Shown one piece after another: positions 1 to 11,766 of a stretch of DNA of 64,000 bases (its first letter is position 1; each line of letters begins with the position of its first letter). A model generated the notes under the pieces. It saw nothing but the letters and a program-made list of their open reading frames with translations. It did not search any database and was not told the DNA's origin. Source of the stretch: Musa acuminata AAA Group (taxonomy: Eukaryota > Streptophyta > Magnoliopsida > Zingiberales > Musaceae); contig NC_088338.1 in the NCBI RefSeq assembly GCF_036884655.1, positions 62,001-126,000 of the forward strand, read 5' to 3'. The translations under genes and the position numbers were made by a program.

Positions 1-441
1 GGACACATGAGCATTAGCAGAGTCTCATCGCCAAAAAAAGGCTGAGTTTTCTAGTAAATGACGAAACCTTATTACAACAGCTTCTATTCATATTGGAGGC
101 AGATGAAAGAACAGCTTCGCTAATTAATCTGCATTTTATTAGCACCCTAAAAATCTTATATAGATATAGTCAGTAAGTTTCTTGATTAAGCTTAACATTT
201 TAAAATTTAAACATTTGGTGATTCTCCATGGTAATGTGTTGTTTTGCAAAACCTGAAGCCTATATTTGGTTGGTTGCAAACATCCAAGGGTTCATTCTTT
301 TACAGTTGCTTAAAATTTCAAATTATTTGTCTACTATTTCTTTTTATACAAAATATCTGCTCTACTTCTCTTCTTCCATCAAAATTTTTAATTGAATTCC
401 AGCTGGAATTTTATAGTCAGTTTCTATTCAAATTTGTTCAG
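1..441. other. Intron or upstream part of ICME, no exon recognised
   Basis: AT-rich sequence ending in a pyrimidine-rich tract and an AG acceptor at 440-441. I could not find the N-terminal ICME exons here, so they probably lie upstream of the window. Confidence 0.5.
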
Positions 442-3400
442 GGTTGGTTCTCGGTGGATTACAAAGTTTCTTGCCCTCGGTTTTTATGCTCTCTTACTTA
501 TGCCAGGTTTTATACAAGGTGCTCTTCTTACTAAACCTTGCTCTGAAATTCACTTGATGCATGAGATATTTGTATGACCATCTTTTACATTTCTTTTCAT
601 GAACAAGTTACAAGTTTGTTACTAATTTACTTGATAGTGTTCATATGTTGGTCTATACAATTAATAATGCCTCTTCTTTCCCTACAGTCGGATATTACTA
701 TTTTTTCTCGAATCAGGTGCGCAGAAGTGTAATTTATGGAGAACAACCAAGAAATCGGTAGACAATTGCAAACTGTGTTCCTCTCTAACATGTATTTCTT
801 CTTCTCATTTCTTCTGAACTAAAGGGCTTTCGTTCTGCAGCTTGGATCTGTATTTGCCTATTAATGGCAGCACACCTAAGCCAGTTGTGGCATTTGTAAC
901 TGGTGGGGCCTGGATCATTGGGTGAGTGGAGTTACACATGGTTGAGAATGACATAGCACTGGAAATTTTGTAACATAATTTCTGATACATTGTTAACTAT
1001 TTAATAGGTATCATCTTTTCTTTCTTCAGCTATAAAGCATGGGGTGCTCTGCTAGGGAGACGTTTAGCAGAAAGGGATGTTATAGTTGCATGCATAGACT
1101 ACAGGTAACGTTGAGGCTCTTCAAAGATAAACTGTAGTTCTACATTTGAGATTATATATGCAGCTTGATCCTGATGGCACCATATTATGTTTCATTCAAG
1201 CTTGAGGTTTTCATTTTGTAGAAACTTTCCTCAAGGGACAATAAGTGATATGATAAAAGATGCCTCCCAAGGGATCTCATTTATATGCAACAATATTGTT
1301 GACTATGGAGGTGATCCGAACCGGTATGGGTTTTATGTCATGATACTTATTATGCTTGTAAGGGTTGCTAACTGCAAACCATCAAAGATATTTACATTAA
1401 CTGCTTGATGGAGTTTGGCATGAAGTTTATTTTTTAAGATTGATAGGAAATTCTATGTCAACTTAGTTTCTTGTGTGCCACTATATCAAACCTCTACTTG
1501 AGGGTATCAAACAAGGATATTAGCCCCATCAAATAAGAAAGAAGAGTGAAAAGAGGTAATAATATTAGTTATCTACTATATCCAGATCTGGACCATAAAT
1601 TAACATGTACAAAATTTTAGATTGAATATGGTGAGAAATTGATGATTGAAGATTCATTTAGTTTTGCCCTCCAGTGATTTGTTATGTAGTGCTAACTAGT
1701 GCAACTTATCTATAAAGAATTGTTGAACTAAAAATGCTCCTGAATTTTGAATAGCTAAAAGTGAAGGAAAATATATCTACTAATTTTTAATTTAGATCTA
1801 TAGCTATCTCTTGTTAACATAAGTTTGACTAGTCTTACATGATTCGATGGACTGGTATGATATTATCATTCAATGATATCGTTCGGGCACTCAGCTAGGC
1901 CCTCGTGTGAGGTCAGGCGAGGCCCAAATGCCTCAATTCGGGTTCAGGCGAGTGCCTTTAATTGACCGTCACTTAGGCATGCACTTGGGCCGAGGCGCTT
2001 GCCTGGCCCAAATTGATTGATTTGGTTCAACCAAGCCAGATAAGCCATTACACACTCCACCTGCCCCCCTCCCGCCCTTTAACCTAATCCACATCTTCAT
2101 GCACACGTAAGGTAGTCGGATCTCAGCTTCCAATGCATGTGCAAGTCGATGACCATCGTGCATAAGGCGAGTGGCTCTCCAGCGGACCTCCCTTCTTGAA
2201 GATGGAGGTACCTTATTATTTTTCCTCTCTCTCTCCTTCACGCTGCATTTCTCCATCCCTCTCGCCCTCCAGTGGTGCCAATTCTCATGCCCCTTGTTGT
2301 GTTCTCTCCTCCACCTCCTACGACGATGCATCCCTATCATGGATCTCTCTCACTCATCGCCTCCTCCCTCTCCCGATGGCACTCAATAGCTTCGACGGTC
2401 AGTGGCACAACCCCCTTCTTGCTCTCTCTTCCCTCGACCTCCTTCTCTCTCTCTCTCTCTCTTTGCTTCTTCTTTCTCTTCTTCTCCTATTGTAAGCCAG
2501 CTCACCTCTCCCACCAAATGATTGTTACTAATTAATAATAGTTAATTATTGTTAATACTAGTTTATGAAATGTGTTATGTATTGAATTTGTCAAGCTAGG
2601 TTTATTGGACTTTTGATGTTAATTTTCTTTTTTTTTACTATATTTGGATAATTGAATAATTTAATGCTGTATAAATGTTTAAATGAATGTTGTTCAATCT
2701 TTTATTAGTGATACTTTGATTATGAAATGATATGAAATTCATATTTTATCTAATTTTTATCTTGATTATTGCCTTTCTCCTTAATTATATTTTTTATAAT
2801 GTTTATATTCAGTGATTTCAATAGGCGCTTGGGCGAGGTGAGGCCCGAGCGCCTCGCTTCATTTTCAGGAGGCGCGCTTCAAAGAGGCGTCACTTGGGCG
2901 CTCGTCCGAGCCCAAGCGTCGGGCGCTTCGAGCGAGCGCTTCGAGCGAGCGCTCGGGTTAAACTAGGTGACCAAACCAGCGTTTTAGGTCTGGTTCGGTC
3001 TTCGGTGCTTTAGTTGGTTCAATCGTCGCTGTCTCTCCCACTGCCGTTGCTCGTTGCTACCGCTGCCACTGTCGCCACTCCTGTTGCCACTTCTACCACT
3101 GCCATTGTCATCGCTCCCAGTGTTCGCTACTATCGCTGCGACTATCGCTGCTCGCCACTCCCGTTCCCGCTGTCACTGCCGCTACCACTACCGCTGCCAC
3201 TCCCGTTCCCGCTGTCACTGCCGCTACCGCTACCACTGTCACCGCTTGTCACTCCCGCTTTCGCTGCTCGCTGCTACTACTGCCATTGCCGCTGCCACTA
3301 TCGTCGCTCGCCGCTCCCGCTCTTACTATCGCTTTTCACTGCTACCGTTGCCATTGTCACCGCTCGCCTCTCCCGCTCCCGGCTCGCCTCTCCCGCTCCC

Positions 3401-6400
3401 GCTGGCATTGCTCGCTATTACCTCTTCTCACATCGACTCGATAGTATACTATTAACAGTAAACTAGTAACAATATTTTTTTATTTATTAGATTAATAATA
3501 TATTATTTTGATTTTAATATTGCTAATTTTTATTTATTTGAAATTATTGTTATTGTTTTGAATTTTTGTGATTTTTTTAATGTGATATTATGATTTTGTA
3601 AGATTTTTTAATTTAATATTATATTTTTGTTTAAATAATTATATTATATATTTTTATATTTTAGCGTCTCGCTTCGCTCAGGCGAGCGCCTAGCGCCTCG
3701 GGTGTTTTTGACGCCTTTTGGTGCCAAATGCTTTTTAAATCACTGTTTATATTGGTGAGCGCCTAGGTGTGCACTTAGCACTTCAAATGTTTTAGAGCCT
3801 TGACACCTTTCAGCACCTAGTGCCTTTGACAACATTGTCGTTTAATGCTTCGAAAGCTCAAAATCAACTTGAAGGCTACATGTCTTACATAGTGCATACT
3901 GCATACTACATAAAAGGATAAGTCTAATGCATGAGACTTTCACCGGTATAGGATCTAGAAAGGTCAAAGGACACAACCTTACCCTATGAATAAAGAAGCT
4001 GTATCTGGGACTTATGTTAACCTCATTGAAGTCTTAAGGAAGCAACCTGCTCACCCTCATTTTACATGGTACATAGTTTATGAATTGTCTATTATCAGCC
4101 ACATTAGCTTCTTTTATTGGTACAAAATGCACATATTGATCTTGATAAAACTTATACCATAGACAGTTCCTATGAGAGGGAGGCAAGCCTATCATGTCCC
4201 TAATTCTGTTCAGTGAATGAATAAGCTAGCAGAAGCTATATTTTAGTTATCCTATAATGGGTGTCACTAAGGAAGGAATAGTCGCTGAACCATGCTCTAC
4301 TAGGCAAATTTGACATGATCATATGACCAACCTATTTGATGTTCAAACTTATAATTTAACCAACTAGTTAATAACTCTAATTTTTTATTGAAAGTAGCTG
4401 TAGATAAGGAGATTGATTAATAAGTTTTTTTACATAAAGCAATGTAAAAATCAAGTTAATTAAGCTTTTCCATGCTCAGTTCGGTGATTGATCCAACTTA
4501 AAATAAATTTATATATTAATGTTTAGGACAAATAAGAACTTAGTTGATCAATCTCCTTTCTAGTATTCTTAATCGGATCTTATGTTCTAAGTGTTAAAAG
4601 TTGTCTATAGTATATTGGGATTTAATTTGCTTCAGGGCTATTTTTCCATGTGCACTGGATTATATGGCCATCTTGCTGCATCTAATATCTATTTTTCCTA
4701 TTCATGACTAAAATCATAGGATCCATTTAATGGGACAATCAGCTGGTGCACATATTGCTGCTTGCGCACTTGTTGATCAGGCATTGAGAGAACATCAAGG
4801 AGAAAACACTTCTTGGAGCATGTCCCAAATAAAAACTTATTTTGGTTTGTCTGGGGGGCAAGTATTTAAGTATTTGATGTTTTAATTGGTTTCCTATGAA
4901 GTTCTTCACATTTTCTTAAGTTTGTTACCATGCAAAATTTGTTTTTCCATTTATATTATGAACATGATGTTTATTGTGCTTCTTTGAGGGTTCTGATGGT
5001 TTTTTCTTACTAAAAACTGGCTTCTATATTTTGGCAAGTTCCCCAACTAAATTATATGATATGATGTGTCATCTATGGAATGCTTGGTAGCAGCACGTGC
5101 ACATTGGTGGCTAAGATATTATAATTTCCATGGTTCAAGTCTGAAGATCACAAGATATACTAGCAAATGAATTTGTCTTAGCCCATAGCCTCATAATCCA
5201 GCAGGATGTTCAATTTCTTCATTACAGATCATGATGACACATTATGAAGATATACCATGTTGCTTATTTCTGCACATTCTCTAGTCAATTATAACATGCA
5301 TGATTTTTGTCAACCTTAAAAGAACAATAAAAGATGCAATTATAACATGCACATGTTGCTTATTAGCTTTCCTGTATTGTTTTAATTACACCGAATTGCT
5401 TTTAGAAATAGCATGTCTTCAATGATTAGTACTTTTGATGCTTTTTTATTTTCTTCCTGGAAATATATTTTGTATATACCATTTAAAATTTTGCAAAGCA
5501 CATGTTTGCAGTAAATTAATTTTAGCAGTTAAAAAAATGACAACGGTATTGCTTTTTAGAGCTCAATAGAGGAAAAAGATTTACATAGATTTATCCCAAA
5601 TAGCTGTGACATCGCATCTTATTATTGTTGTAGTAGTTAAACATGGTAGCTGAAGTATATGAAGTTAGATCTATAACCTGATAATAGTTTTACAGTAACA
5701 AGTAAAAAATGTAAGCATAATATTGAAGTGTGGGAACTACTATAGAGATGCATTAAAAGTTGTAAAAGAAAAAAAAAAGGTTAAAGGAAGGATATATCCG
5801 GACTCTCTAAGGATAATTATTTTCATTAAGTGTGTTTGGCTGCTTCAAAAATCCATCCCAGTGATATACAATGCTTAAATAAAGACTAGTATTGGACACC
5901 TTAAATCCAGAGTAAGAAAAAAATTCACAAAATGGAAAATTATCACATTATAGAGAGTTTAAGAGAGTGGGGGCAAGAGCTACATTTCTTTCTTTTTTAA
6001 GAAATACATCCAGGAGTCTTTAATTCATAGAATCCTTGGAATTCAATCCAAGAGGTGCCAAGATAAGGAGCACCTACAATAGATATTATTTCCAATTAGA
6101 AATTAAAATAATTCAAAATTATAAGTAAAGTACAGTGGTGCATACCCGCTGATGCATAGAACCATATAGACTGTAAGAAAATTCCGTCATGCATTGATGT
6201 TATGCTGAGTTCAATTCTCAATAGTTTGGAAGAACTGATTATTCCCTCTTCCATATGCTGGATGTTAAATAACTATTCCCTTGAATTTAAGCTAGGACTA
6301 TTCTGTTGATAAAAGAGAAAGGTTCGCAAAGTCAAAGACAACTTGATCTCTTGGCTGTTATATATTTTTAGCTTAAATCCTAAATTGCTTTATCAATTTT

Positions 6401-9400
6401 ATGACTCAATAAAATTGTAAAAAATTGTTCCAAAACTTCAATTGACAGATATAACTTGTTTGACTTGGTCGATCATGTCCATAGACGTGGCCTGTACCGC
6501 AGCATCTTTCTCAGGTAATTATTCTACATTCCTTTCGTTGGTCAGTGTTATTTTTTGTGCTCCATCTTTTTCTGAATGTCACTCACATGTAATTATCCCA
6601 CACAACAATTTAAAACTTCTATCACAGCATAATGGAGGGGGAGCAGTCCTTACAGCGTTTTTCTCCAGAATTGACTGTACAGGACCAAAGTTTTCACCCA
6701 GCTATTATCTGCCTGCCTCAGATTATCCTTTTCCATGGAACAGGAGACTATTCAATACCCTCTATTGCCAGGTTGGTCTTGGTGAAACTGTTACGAGAAG
6801 GAATAAGCACTTGTCAAATGAACAAGATTGCCTCAATTGAAAATGAATTTGAAGCGTCAGATTCCTTCTGAAAATTCTTATCAGTATGGAAACATGAATA
6901 TTATGGCATCCACAACTAAGGCACAAGAATATCACTTCAACACATCCCAATAGCTCTTCTTCCTACATTTTGTACTACCAAGTCATTTTTTGTGTTTGCA
7001 TATCAAGTGCTTTGTTTCAGAGACTCTTTGTTTGATTTTTTTGATTTTTACCAATCAACATGCTAGGTGAATGTGGTAAATTTGTTGGCATCAGGATTTT
7101 TTCTATATTTGTGTGATCATTATGACCATTAGAACCATCAAGCTTAAACTAAAGAATTTAAGTCGGCTTTATGGATCTATATACAACATTTAAACTTCAC
7201 CTCATTTGTTAAGAGCAAGGCTGTTTGAATTCCTTCAAAGCACTATCCATTTTGTTTTAATACATATTGTGTTGTTCAAAATTTGACCTTCGAGACAAAC
7301 CCAATTTCTCGTCATAATTTTCCATGACAGGTGCTCATTATCATAATTCTCCACATGAGAAGTGAGGTTTCACTAATGCTGCATACATATGGCCTCCATA
7401 ACAATTATTATAGTTAATTTTATTTATCTTTGGATATGGATTTACCTCTAGAAATGATATTAATTGGTAATCCAACTTTTACTTAATCATGTTACTTGGA
7501 CTAAAGGTTTTCCATGGGCTTTTATGAGTAACTTACCTAATTTTGCAGTGAAAACTTTGCTACTGCCCTCAGGAGTGTTGGTGCTCAAGTTAAATTAATC
7601 TTGTATGAAGGCAAGACACACACTGATTTGTTTTTGCAGGTAAATTCGTGGTAATTGAGCCATTCACTTTTTTATTTTCAATTGCTACTGCCCTCAGGAG
7701 TGCAACTTCTGCTATAATCTATTGTCATCTTATGCTTCTCGTCTTTTCTCTTCTATTATTTTTTTTCCCTCTGTTAATTGCAGAATCTATGGGAATTTCC
7801 CTCTCTTTTTCCTCCCTCCTCTTACTCCACTGTCTCCTCTTCCAAATTTCTCTTTCTCCTTGTGCTTCTTCCTCCTCTTTGTCTGCTGCCTTCTTCCTTC
7901 CGCCTCCATCTTCCTTCTGTATCCCTTCCTCTTCTCCTTCTTCTTTTTCTTTGAGACATCGGTATCATTATGTATTAGTGTACCATGTGTCAGTACACCA
8001 CCGGTATCCAATCAGTGACTGATACAGGTCTAATTTGTGAAACAATGTTCCTTATTCTGAGTTAATGTGCTTTAACAGCAGTATAACAGTAAATTTAGTC
8101 CTAAAAACTCTTCAAAACTCTATCTTATACCTTCTTGAAGTTATTCTGTTTATCCTTGGTTGCTTTACCCATCTCAAGTAGATTTAAACTCCCATGTGGG
8201 TGACTTCCATTAAAATTATGGCAGGAAGTATTGCGTTGAATTTGTTGATGTCTCCCTATCTTGTACTACTCGTGTTGAACCATTTATGGAGAGTTCTACT
8301 AGTCGTTATTCAGAAGGAATCATTATTGAAAAGATTCTGTTTGCAGGGTTCAGCGAGAACAGAAATAGGGATGTAATATTGATGTTATATTTATGGTTTA
8401 GGCATTAGCTTTGTGCAAGTACTTAATATAAATAAATAGAAATAGTCATCTTTCCATCTCCTGTTTTGTCTATTCTTTGTCCTCTTTTTTTTATTTTTTC
8501 CTTAATTGCTGCAGCTGCTTGACCTTTATATTCTTCATGATATTTTGCTGTCAAATGGTTTGACCATAGAGTTATGTTTTATAAATTTTCTCTCGAATCC
8601 TTTACAATACTGCCAGTCTATTTTCTTGTATACTCTGACTGCAGCTTGCATTTGTGAAAATTAAACTGAATCTGAGATTACAACCTGCTGATTTCTTTTC
8701 CTCCAAGTTGTTTCCTGTCCTGTATTCACTAGCAATTAATATGCTAAAATTCTTTGTCTTGGCATCCAATGTTTCAGTGAACCAACCTTTGAGTATGTAC
8801 CAAGTGAGAGGCTTATACCTCTTGTATTTAATTCTGGCATAATACATGTCATTTGATAGGAGGCTTAAATTGCCTAGCTGAAATCTGGACCCTGAAGAGA
8901 ACTACAAATATTCGAGGACTTTTTGGAGAAGCATGACTTGAGATGACAAAAGAAAAATTAAATTAAATTGAATCTGAGATTGCAGCCTGTTGTTTTCTTT
9001 TCCTCCAATTTGTTTACTGTCCTGCATTCACTAGCAATTAATATGCCAAATTCTTGGTCTTGTTATCCATGTTTCAGTGAACCAACCTTTGAGTATGTAC
9101 CAAGCGAGAGGCCCAGATCTCTTGTATTCAGTTCTGGCATAATACGTGCCATTTGATAGGAGGCTTAAATTGTCTAGCTGAAATCTGGACCCGGAAGAGA
9201 ACTGCAAATATTCTAGGACTTTCTGGAGAAGCAGGACTTGAGATGACAAAAAAATAATAGAGATCAGGATATTAGTGAATGCTAGAGTGACTTAGGAATG
9301 ATTTGAAATTGAAGACTTGCCCTACTCATAGGTCAAATTGTGAATCAGAAGAAAAGGAACTCTGCCTAATCAAGTAAAGCAATTAATTGTCTTTTAATTT

Positions 9401-9742
9401 TTATTACATACCGGAATCATTATGCAGAACCTATGAGCCTTGTATTAATTGCATGGATTCTGTTTCAACATATTTTTTCTTTTCTGTGAACAAATATAAA
9501 ACAGGAAGTGATGACTATCTATGTTTCAACTCTAGTTTTAAATTTGCTTTACTTCTAATACCAAAGGCATTCGCTTACAGGATCCTCTAAGAGGTGGTAG
9601 AGATGATCTTCTTGAAGATGTAGTTGCCGTCATCCATGCTGGTGATGCAGTTGCGCTTGCAAAAGACACTACAGCACCTAAAGCGCGACGCCTGGTTCCT
9701 GAGTGGCAATTGAAGTTGGCTCGTGAAATAAGTCCCTTTTAA
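442..9742 (+). CDS. ICME: Isoprenylcysteine alpha-carbonyl methylesterase (ICME), 5' end outside window
   Basis: Hydrolyses the carboxyl methyl ester of prenylated proteins, reversing ICMT; in Arabidopsis the family acts at endomembranes and affects ABA signalling. Ten exons join in one frame: 442-518, 688-757, 841-921, 1030-1104, 1222-1323, 4720-4857, 6449-6514, 6628-6771, 7549-7639, 9581-9742. They give about 334 residues ending in a family-typical LAREISPF and stop. Visible are a hydrophobic segment ([15 protein letters not shown]), the oxyanion-type TGGAW, the nucleophile motif GQSAGAH, the acid region HGTGDYSIP and the His motif GKTHTD of an alpha/beta hydrolase. The initiator exon and variable N-terminus are not in the window. 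Intron 4858-6448 uses a GC donor (GG|GCAAGT); reading through to the nearby GT would shift the frame. The 3.4 kb intron 1324-4719 holds nested repeats. Family assignment is very secure; exon edges follow frame and splice consensus. Confidence 0.93.
1872..3835 (+). repeat. Dispersed GCGCC-rich terminal-repeat element, copy 1 (interrupted)
   Basis: Lies in the large ICME intron. Its 3' end, rich in GCGCCTAGG-type motifs and closing with TTTGACAACATT, is the near-exact reverse complement of the sequence starting at 13136. Its 5' end near 1872-1900 matches the other end of that copy in the same order (GGGCACTC, then GAGGTCAGGCGAGGC). A central C/T-rich tract at 2190-2480 has its reverse complement in the purine-rich centre of copy 2. 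The copy is split by a second element at 2810-3745. No transposase frame is visible. Superfamily not determined. Confidence 0.6.
2810..3745 (+). mobile_element. hAT-like non-autonomous element nested in the repeat at 1872-3835
   Basis: Termini are CAGTGATTT at 2810 and AAATCACTG ending at 3745. Immediately outside are the 8-base direct repeats TTTATATT (2802-2809 and 3746-3753). An 8-base target duplication with CA-starting inverted ends is characteristic of hAT transposons. The interior has clustered GGCGCTTGGGCG and GAGCGAGCGC motifs at the left, a Pro/Leu-coding CTGCCGCTACC-type low-complexity tract (about 3030-3410) and an AT-rich right part, and closes with GCGCCTAGCGCC. A related copy is at 53994-54825. 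No transposase is present, so it would need one supplied in trans. Confidence 0.7.
7682..7702 (+). repeat. Intronic micro-copy of an ICME exon segment
   Basis: These 21 bases repeat exactly the exon segment at 7557-7577 (it contains CTGCCCTCAGGAGTG), 125 bases downstream of the original and inside the following intron. The flanking sequences differ. Confidence 0.8.
7735..8030 (+). repeat. Pyrimidine-rich low-complexity tract with a short dispersed-repeat tail
   Basis: C/T-dominated stretch in the last large ICME intron. It ends in a segment with CAGTACACCACCGGTATCC, which resembles the GTACCGG-type ends of the repeat at 37449-38036. The apparent Ser/Leu/Phe-rich reading frames here are composition effects. 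Confidence 0.45.
8650..9252 (+). repeat. Tandem duplication, two units of about 302 bases
   Basis: Two head-to-tail copies in the last ICME intron. For example, AATCTGAGATT recurs 302 bases apart (8669 and 8971) and AGATGACAAAA recurs at 8940 and 9241. Both units keep the segment GAACCAACCTTTGAGTATGT, preceded by an AG. In one frame it reads like a short exon ([11 protein letters not shown]), but no larger gene context is visible. Confidence 0.8.
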
Positions 9743-11500
9743 GCAGCGATGATGTGATTTCTAGGTGATGATGATTTACAAGAAGTTTCACCAAATCCTG
9801 CAATTAATTTAATATCTATGAAAGGTTTTTTTAATCTAAACAGAAAGTTTTACTTCAAAAATTTCTGGATGAGAAATAAAATAACTTTTCTAGTATTCAT
9901 TGAAGAAGGAACATTGCTATCTTGGTGGATCCTTAAAAATTTTTAGGGGTGATGCCATCTCTCATAAGGCCTGATGGTTGGGATCCATATGTGCCATCTC
10001 AGACATCAGGCCCATGAGAGACCACATCCACTAAAATTTTTCGGGGGTGATTAGTGTACCTGTGTTGTGTTCTCCGTAAAGTTACACATGGTGACATTAA
10101 AACTGATACTCAGTTCTTTGTTTGTTATGTAGGTAATGATGCAGATGTTTGCATTCTCTGAAGCTCTTTCAGCTTAAGCACCAAAATAATCTTAACACTA
10201 GAATTTGCAGGAGCTTTCAAGTATAGGAACTAAACTGAAGTGGAACATCATTGATGGCACATTAAGACTCCATGGAGAAAGGTAAAGCACGAACTAAGGA
10301 TGAAGTTTGGACGAATTCTTGGGATGCATTTTGTGATGTTGACATGTGGCGCGATTGGCATAAAACTCTAGTCATAATGTGAAATTGTACGTCTGTTGCC
10401 TATTCTCAGACCAAAGTAGAAATATCTTTGACAAATCTTTAAAAAAGTTACTTTGGTCAAACAGAACATCAGAATTCATTCTGCACAATTTTACCCTTTG
10501 TTTGAACTGGCTGAATCACAGGCAAGTGTAGTCTGTATTTTGAAATACTTTTTTTTTTGTTCTTCTTTTGCCTTTGTAATAGTTAAATCATGTAGATTAC
10601 CTTCCAAGCCTCCACAAAGCAGATGTACCATTTGAGGCTCCTTTAATGCTTTCAATGGTTAATTCCATATCTAATTTCAATGATAAAAACTGCAATGGCC
10701 ATTGCATGGTATATAACAGACAGGCAATCTCACTTTCTATATAGAATTTCTAATGTTTGTATTATGGCTGTGTTATGTCAAAATTCAGACTATCTGCTTG
10801 AGTTGTTACATGACACCAGGAAATATGTTATTAAGTATTGAAATGCATGGATGGCAGTGCACTATTTTGGAGACTCTTATATGATGCAACTCAAGTAGCA
10901 AAAAGGTATTGTTATTTTGCAAGTATTTGGCTATTTATCGGACATGCTTTCGTTTGTTTCCTCTTTGATGGATTCAAAATGCTATACTTTTCTTGAGAGG
11001 TGAAGTTCTTGGAGATGTTTGTTCCTGAAAAGTACTCGTGTTCGTATGTGTTCCTGAAATCCCCATTCCTTTTGCAGCTTTGATTTCTCAGTCACCACCT
11101 TACCAGTACAGAGTTTGGCTTCCCTTTCCTCGATAAAAGGTTGAAAAATTCTTTACAAGTTAAACTGGCTTTCATGATCTTGTTTTTGTTGTGTATTCCT
11201 TCTCCCGAGTCTTTCTTTCTGACATCGCTCAGTTACCACTGGCGGATACCATCACGCTCTCACAAGCACGCGTGATACGCTGCAGCACGGTGGCAGAATC
11301 CAATGTTGGGCAACATTCTTCTCTTTTGGCAGTCGAGCCTTGAGGTACCAATCATCTTTTAAGGTGGGATGATGCTTGGATGAATGGTGGAACAAGTGAT
11401 TGTATTTTGCAGACCACAACAGTACTACAGAAGAAGTCGAGGAAACAAAAAGCTTGGCATGGGCAGATAAAAATGACAATTTGTTTTCATTTCCCACTCA
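9743..11500. other. Region between ICME and ASF1 stop codons (convergent 3' ends)
   Basis: Contains the 3' UTRs of the convergent ICME (+) and ASF1 (-) genes, an imperfect foldback at 9935-10041 and an exon-like block at 10208-10281. No other gene is supported. Confidence 0.5.
9935..10041. repeat. Imperfect inverted repeat (foldback)
   Basis: The left arm at about 9935-9977 (containing CTCTCATAAGGCCTGATG) pairs with the right arm at about 10004-10041 (containing CATCAGGCCCATGAGAG). A roughly 26-base loop separates them. It lies in the probable 3' flank of ICME. It could be a small foldback element or an RNA hairpin in the 3' UTR. Confidence 0.65.
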
Positions 11501-11766
11501 AAAATAGATGGAGCAAAGGCTCACTACTGTATTTCTACAAAGTTCCATCGATAAACCTGCACAGCATGGATCAGAGTACAAACCGAGCAGTTTCCTTCCC
11601 ATCAAATAAAAACACAGCTCCGGCTAAGTACTTAATCTCAGTTCCACCAGCCATCCAGGTCAGGCACAGTATTCGGATCAAAGAGCAAATTATATTAGCC
11701 AAATTGGCAACACCTTGGAGAAGTTACCGTTCTACAGATGACATCGATAAAACGCACAAGCACCAG

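Noticed and set aside
2171..2495. Ser/Leu-rich frames
   Set aside because: Pyrimidine-rich centre of a dispersed repeat; several frames open at once, no conserved domain.
3014..3466. Open frames rich in Leu, Pro and Arg
   Set aside because: They come from the CTGCCGCTACC-type tract inside the hAT-like element; two frames are open together, a sign of low complexity.
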